From: Gemmatimonadales bacterium
GTDB taxonomy: Bacteria > Gemmatimonadota > Gemmatimonadetes > Longimicrobiales > Gaopeijiaceae
Length of the DNA: 42,464 bases
NCBI GenBank assembly: GCA_007695225.1
Contig: REED01000080.1
Coordinates: 1-42,464, forward strand
Reading direction: 5' to 3'
Below, piece by piece: positions 38,573-42,464 of the stretch; the stretch's first letter is position 1, and each line of letters starts with the position of its first letter. The position numbers and the translations under genes were made by a program. The notes under the pieces were generated by a model. It made no database searches. It worked only from the letters and a program-made list of their open reading frames with translations, and was not told the origin of the DNA.

Positions 38573-39949
38573 ATGCCACGCTCCCTGGCTCTCACCATCC
38601 TCGCAGCCTTGGTCGCCACTGTGCTCGGCGCCTGTGATCCCGCTTCGGAATCAGGGCAGGGGGAAGGTGCCGGATGGATCGCCCTTACCGGCGTGACTCT
38701 CATCGACGGGGTCTCCGACGCACCCATCCCTGACGCGGTGATCCTCCTGGAGGGGGATCGGATCATGGCGGCCGGACCGGCCGCCGCCGTGTCCCTCCCC
38801 GCTGACGTCGAGGTATACCCGCTCCCGGGGAAGACCGTGATCCCGGGCCTCGTGAACCTCCACGCACACGTGGGCCGGGCCGAGGGAATGGCCTACAGCC
38901 TGGACCTGTATTCCCGGGAACGGGTGGAGCGGGACCTGCATGCGTACCTCCACTACGGGATCACCCACATGGTCTCCCTGGGGAACGACCAGGCGCCGGG
39001 ACACGCCGTAATCGCCGACCAGAGGGCGGGGCGGCGCCAGGGAGTCCAGGGAGCCCGGATGTACACCGCAGGCTTTGGCTTCTCGCCCCCCGACGGATGG
39101 CTTCTCGACAACCCCTTCCTGAATCGCCCCTCCACCCCGGACGAGGCCCGGACCATGGTCCAGGGCGAAGCGGCCAAGGGCGTGGACCTCATCAAACTCT
39201 GGGTGGACGACGGCCGGGGCCGCCTTCCCCAGTTTTCCCCGGAGGTGAGCGGGGCCATCATCGAAGAGGCCCACGCCCAGGGTCTGCAGGTTCTGGTGCA
39301 CCTGTACGCCCTGGAGGAAGCAAAGGAGCTCATCCGTCGAGGAGTGGACGGGCTCGCCCATAGCATCCGGGACCACCCGGTGGATGAGGAATTCCTGACC
39401 CTTGCCCGGGAACGGGGGATCATTGCCCTTCCCGCCCTGGTGGGACACGGGGCCAACCTCGCCTACGCCGACGGGCCCGATTTCCTGGACGACCCGGCCC
39501 TCCCCCTCCTCTTCGCCGATTCGGTCCTGGAGATCATGGGCAGCCGGGAGTACCAGGAGGGACTTGCCAGTGCGCCCAACCTGGCCCGAACCCGGGAGGA
39601 TTACGCCATCGCCGCCGCCAACGCCCTCCGCATGCACGAGGCGGGAATCCCCCTGGGAATCGGCACGGATTCCGGTCCCCCCGGGCGCTTCCAGGGGCTC
39701 TGGGAACATCGGGAGATGGAGCTTCTGGTTGACGCAGGCATCTCTCCCATGGAGGCCATCCGGGCCGCTACCCTCAATGGGGCCCGGTTCCTGGGGATCC
39801 AGGACGACTTCGGCTCCATCGAAGCAGGAAAGGTGGCGGACCTGGTCATCCTGGACGCCGACCCTCTCGACGACATCCGCAACTCCCGCCGCATCCACCA
39901 GGTGTGGATGGCCGGCCGGCCGGTGGATCGGGGCACGGGGGCCCCTTAA
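38573..39949 (+). CDS. Amidohydrolase-family lipoprotein (imidazolonepropionase-like)
   Basis: A 458-residue metal-dependent hydrolase with an N-terminal lipoprotein signal (LGAC, Cys21). The TIM-barrel amidohydrolase motifs are clear: VIPGLVNLHAHVG with His97 and His99, DLIKLWVDDG (Lys position), VLVHLYALEEA and AHSIRDHP (His ligands), and LGIGTDSGPPG (catalytic Asp). The end, IEAGKVADLVILDADPLDD, is the composite-domain signature. The family includes prolidase-like, imidazolonepropionase-like and other C-N bond hydrolases; the exact substrate is unknown. It should act in the envelope. GGAGG upstream supports ATG 38573; the frame is open further upstream without coding character. Confidence 0.92.
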   Translation: MPRSLALTILAALVATVLGACDPASESGQGEGAGWIALTGVTLIDGVSDAPIPDAVILLEGDRIMAAGPAAAVSLPADVEVYPLPGKTVIPGLVNLHAHVGRAEGMAYSLDLYSRERVERDLHAYLHYGITHMVSLGNDQAPGHAVIADQRAGRRQGVQGARMYTAGFGFSPPDGWLLDNPFLNRPSTPDEARTMVQGEAAKGVDLIKLWVDDGRGRLPQFSPEVSGAIIEEAHAQGLQVLVHLYALEEAKELIRRGVDGLAHSIRDHPVDEEFLTLARERGIIALPALVGHGANLAYADGPDFLDDPALPLLFADSVLEIMGSREYQEGLASAPNLARTREDYAIAAANALRMHEAGIPLGIGTDSGPPGRFQGLWEHREMELLVDAGISPMEAIRAATLNGARFLGIQDDFGSIEAGKVADLVILDADPLDDIRNSRRIHQVWMAGRPVDRGTGAP

Positions 39950-39999
39950 CCCGGGGGCTGACCTTCGGATGGCCTCCTGCGGATCGGGAGGCGGCGGGG

Positions 40000-40413
40000 C
40001 TATGGCCCTACCGGATCCCCCCCGGCGCGGGCACCCGACGTGTCGGGCTCGCCCTCCCGGTATCCGAACTTCACCAGTTCGCTCAAGGGTACATACTCCA
40101 GGGTGGCTTCGTGGGTGGCGGTGAGCACCACCGGCGGTGCCTTTCCCGCCTGCCATGCCTCCCGCCAGCGGGCTGCACAGACGCACCAGCGGTCGCCGGG
40201 GCGGACCCCGGGGAACCGGAATTCCGGTCGGGGCGTGCTCAGGTCGTTGCCGGCCTCGCGGCTGAAGCGGAGGAACTCCTCGGTGGCCACCACACAGACC
40301 GTGTGGACACCCAGGTCGTCCGGGCCGGTTTCACAGCATCCGTCCCGATAGAACCCGGTGAGGGGGTCGGTGCCGCACGATTCAAGGGGAGTGCCGAAGA
40401 CGTTGTTGGCCAT
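40000..40413 (-). CDS. DUF2237 family protein
   Basis: A 137-residue soluble protein covering the whole DUF2237 domain. NVFGTPLESCGTDPLTGFYR at the start is followed by GCCETGPDDLGVHTVCVVAT, then GNDLSTPRPEFRFPG, GDRWCVCAARWREA and ATHEATLEYVPL. It is cysteine-rich, with the conserved GCC and WCVCA pairs, which could bind metal or form disulphides; function is unknown. The last 18 residues beyond the domain are Gly/Pro/Asp-rich. ATG at 40413 gives the family N-terminus; an in-frame start 45 bases upstream adds Pro-rich sequence. It is convergent with the amidohydrolase gene, stops 50 bp apart. Confidence 0.9.
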   Translation of the reverse strand: MANNVFGTPLESCGTDPLTGFYRDGCCETGPDDLGVHTVCVVATEEFLRFSREAGNDLSTPRPEFRFPGVRPGDRWCVCAARWREAWQAGKAPPVVLTATHEATLEYVPLSELVKFGYREGEPDTSGARAGGDPVGP

Positions 40414-40877
40414 GGTTCCAGGGAGATGGGGAGCCGGGGGTGGAGAAGACACCCCCAATCTAATGGCTCCCCTTCGTTCGAATGGCCCTCCTCATTTTCT
40501 ATCCCGCCTGACCATGTAGCCCCGAGAGGATCAACTCCAGCGCGACCTCCCGTTTCCGGGCCATTCAGTCGTCGGCTGAGAGAGCCGAGCCGAACCCGGG
40601 GAGAGATGCGGATGAAGCGCCCCCCCGGCCCGTCGAGATCCGGATCTCGGTTTGGAGGAAGTCCATGGCGGGACTCCATGCGTGGAAGGAAAAGAGTGTG
40701 GGACACCCGATACCTGAGGGCATTACGCATCTCGCGGTCCCGCACATGGGAAAATGACGACACTGTTGCCATCCCAAACGACCAAAGGGCCGCCGACCTT
40801 TCGGTCGGCGGCCCCATTACTTCACTGGATCCTCCACACGCATGGGTGGAGGCGCCTGTCCCCCTGGAACTTCGGGG
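40414..40877. other. Intergenic region between DUF2237 and FAS1 genes
   Basis: About 464 bp without a supported gene. It should contain the promoter of the DUF2237 gene near 40414-40520 (locally A/T-richer TCATTTTCTATCCC) and, at 40787-40814, the terminator of the FAS1 gene. Open frames cross it on both strands but have low-complexity Arg/Ser/Pro translations and no family resemblance. I see no RNA gene. Confidence 0.55.
40787..40814 (-). terminator. Intrinsic terminator of the FAS1 gene
   Basis: GGGCCGCCGACC (40787-40798) pairs perfectly with GGTCGGCGGCCC (40803-40814) around the 4-base loop TTTC. On the minus strand a T-rich TTTGGTCGTTTGGG follows. It lies 63 bases after the FAS1 gene stop codon. 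Confidence 0.85.
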
Positions 40878-42464
40878 TTACGGCACCAGCACGGCGTCGA
40901 TGATGTGGATGACGCCGTTGGCGGTGAAGATGTCAGTGGTGGTGATGTTGGCGTCGTTCACCTGGGCGCCCCCGTTCAGGGAGATGGTCACCGTGGTCCC
41001 CTGCACCGTGGTCACCTCCAGCCCATCCGCCAGATCCGAGGCGAAGACCCGCCCTTCGATGACGTGGTAGGTGAGGATGTCCGCCAGCGCCGCCGGGTCG
41101 TCCAGCAGCTCCTCCAGCAGCCCCTCGGGGAGGTCGCCGAAGGCTTCGTCGGTGGGCGCGAAGATGGTGAAGGGCCCGTCACCCCGGAGCACCTCTTCCA
41201 ATCCGGCCGCCTGCACCGCCGCCACCAGCGTCTCGAAGCCGGCGGCCACGGCCGTATCCACGTTGTCCTCCACCGGGATCAGTACCGCGTCGATGATGTG
41301 GATGACCCCGTTGGCCGCCTCCACGTCCGTGGTGCTGATGTTGACCCCGTTCACCCGGGGAATCTCGTTCAGGGTGATCCGGACAGGCCGCCCTTCCACC
41401 GTGGTCACGATCTGCCCGTCCTCCAGGTCGCCGGCCCGCACGTCACCGGCCACCACGTGGTAGGTCAGGACCGCCGCCAGCGCCGCCGGATCCTCCAGCA
41501 GGCTGTCCAGCACACCCTCGGGAAGCGCCTCGAACGCCGCGTCGGTGGGCGCGAAGACGGTGAAGGGGCCCTCCCCCCGGAGCGTCTCTTCGAGCCCCGC
41601 CGCCTGTACCGCCGCCACCAAGGTGCCAAACCCGGCCTCGATGGCCACGTCCACCAGGTCCGGGGCCGCCTCCGGCGCCTCCGGCACCAGCACGGCGTCG
41701 ATGATGTGGATGACGCCGTTGGCGGTGAAGATGTCAGTGGTGGTGATGTTGGCGTCGTTCACCTGGGCGCCCCCGTTCAGGGAGATGGTCACCGTGGTCC
41801 CCTGCACCGTGGTCACCTCCAGCCCATCCGCCAGATCCGAGGCGAAGACCCGCCCTTCGATGACGTGGTAGGTGAGGATGTCCGCCAGCGCCGCCGGGTC
41901 GTCCAGCAGCTCCTCCAGCAGCCCCTCGGGGAGGTCGCCGAAGGCTTCGTCGGTGGGCGCGAAGATGGTGAAGGGCCCGTCACCCCGGAGCACCTCTTCC
42001 AATCCGGCCGCCTGCACCGCCGCCACCAGCGTCTCGAAGCCGGCGGCCACGGCCGTATCCACGTTGTCCTCCACCGGGATCAGTACCGCGTCGATGATGT
42101 GGATGACCCCGTTGGCCGCCTCCACGTCCGTGGTGCTGATGTTGACCCCGTTCACCCGGGGAATCTCGTTCAGGGTGATCCGGACAGGCCGCCCTTCCAC
42201 CGTGGTCACGATCTGCCCGTCCTCCAGGTCGCCGGCCCGCACGTCACCGGCCACCACGTGGTAGGTCAGGACCGCCGCCAGCGCCGCCGGATCCTCCAGC
42301 AGGCTGTCCAGCACACCCTCGGGAAGCGCCTCGAACGCCGCGTCGGTGGGCGCGAAGACGGTGAAGGGGCCCTCCCCCCGGAGCGTCTCTTCGAGCCCCG
42401 CCGCCTGTACCGCCGCCACCAAGGTGCCAAACCCGGCCTCGATGGCCACGTCCACCAGGTCCGG
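40878..42464 (-). CDS. Fasciclin (FAS1) repeat protein, 5' end beyond window
   Basis: Partial gene: the last 529 codons are visible and the frame runs off the right edge without a start or signal peptide. It holds four FAS1 domains of about 130 residues arranged A-B-A-B. Each has the FAS1 H1 box ([19 protein letters not shown] in [20 protein letters not shown] in B), the LTYHVV/LTYHVI box and the H2-like [11 protein letters not shown] end. Linkers are Pro/Glu/Ala-rich ([11 protein letters not shown]). FAS1 proteins are secreted or surface adhesins, binding matrix or other cells. The A-B unit (267 residues, 801 bp) is repeated with no nucleotide difference that I could find. The stop is TAA at 40878-40880. 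Confidence 0.93.
   Translation of the reverse strand, partial: PDLVDVAIEAGFGTLVAAVQAAGLEETLRGEGPFTVFAPTDAAFEALPEGVLDSLLEDPAALAAVLTYHVVAGDVRAGDLEDGQIVTTVEGRPVRITLNEIPRVNGVNISTTDVEAANGVIHIIDAVLIPVEDNVDTAVAAGFETLVAAVQAAGLEEVLRGDGPFTIFAPTDEAFGDLPEGLLEELLDDPAALADILTYHVIEGRVFASDLADGLEVTTVQGTTVTISLNGGAQVNDANITTTDIFTANGVIHIIDAVLVPEAPEAAPDLVDVAIEAGFGTLVAAVQAAGLEETLRGEGPFTVFAPTDAAFEALPEGVLDSLLEDPAALAAVLTYHVVAGDVRAGDLEDGQIVTTVEGRPVRITLNEIPRVNGVNISTTDVEAANGVIHIIDAVLIPVEDNVDTAVAAGFETLVAAVQAAGLEEVLRGDGPFTIFAPTDEAFGDLPEGLLEELLDDPAALADILTYHVIEGRVFASDLADGLEVTTVQGTTVTISLNGGAQVNDANITTTDIFTANGVIHIIDAVLVP
40881..42464. repeat. 801-bp tandem direct repeat in the FAS1 gene
   Basis: Sequence 40881-41681 is repeated at 41682-42464 (783 of 801 bases before the window ends). 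Positions that I spot-checked across the unit agree exactly at an offset of 801, and antisense frames inside both copies translate identically. The second copy stops at the window edge, so the true copy number is unknown. Confidence 0.88.

Overview
The window is a GC-rich bacterial chromosome segment, densely coding, with no tRNA, rRNA, CRISPR array, phage or insertion sequence that I could see. The protein set suggests a diderm environmental heterotroph. It includes outer-membrane porin and DUF481-type barrels, many Sec, Tat and lipoprotein signals, a PQQ dehydrogenase, serine hydrolases, a lipoprotein amidohydrolase, a cory-CC-star-type small protein and coproheme decarboxylase. My best guess is Gemmatimonadota, inferred from gene style and not proven. 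Starts are a mix of ATG, GTG and one well-supported TTG.

Layout. 1-7.5 kb: a zinc-dependent phospholipase C-like protein diverges from a dolichol/phytol-kinase-type membrane protein. An apparent operon follows, made of a phosphate-selective-type porin and two overlapping CPA2 antiporters with RCK domains, then a secreted coiled-coil protein and a clear terminator. 7.5-15.9 kb: cardiolipin synthase, a DUF481 barrel, a group II PLP decarboxylase, an outer-membrane barrel, an unassigned secreted protein with a Pro/Arg tail, and a class I aminotransferase. 16-19.4 kb: a PQQ beta-propeller dehydrogenase and a Tat-type NHL lipoprotein. 19.4-23.2 kb: a CBS protein that seems to have lost its first CBS domain, an ArsA-type ATPase, and the archease-rtcB RNA ligase pair.

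23.3-27.1 kb (minus strand) is the most interesting part. A RidA-like lipoprotein, a Tat-exported lipoprotein flavin amine oxidase of the sarcosine/pipecolate oxidase type, the CstA transporter and a cory-CC-star small protein lie head to tail. The first three genes overlap by start/stop codons. I propose an extracytoplasmic amine-oxidation and imine-hydrolysis module coupled to uptake of the product.

27.2-33.2 kb: two divergent paralogous class C-type serine hydrolases, a large secreted helical-repeat-like protein and a small exported protein. 33.3-36.5 kb: HrpB helicase and a two-CBS protein. 36.5-40.4 kb: coproheme decarboxylase (ChdC/HemQ), a cyclase-family protein with altered metal ligands, an amidohydrolase lipoprotein and a DUF2237 protein. 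The right edge cuts a fasciclin (FAS1) repeat protein whose DNA is an apparently perfect 801-bp tandem repeat running into the window end.
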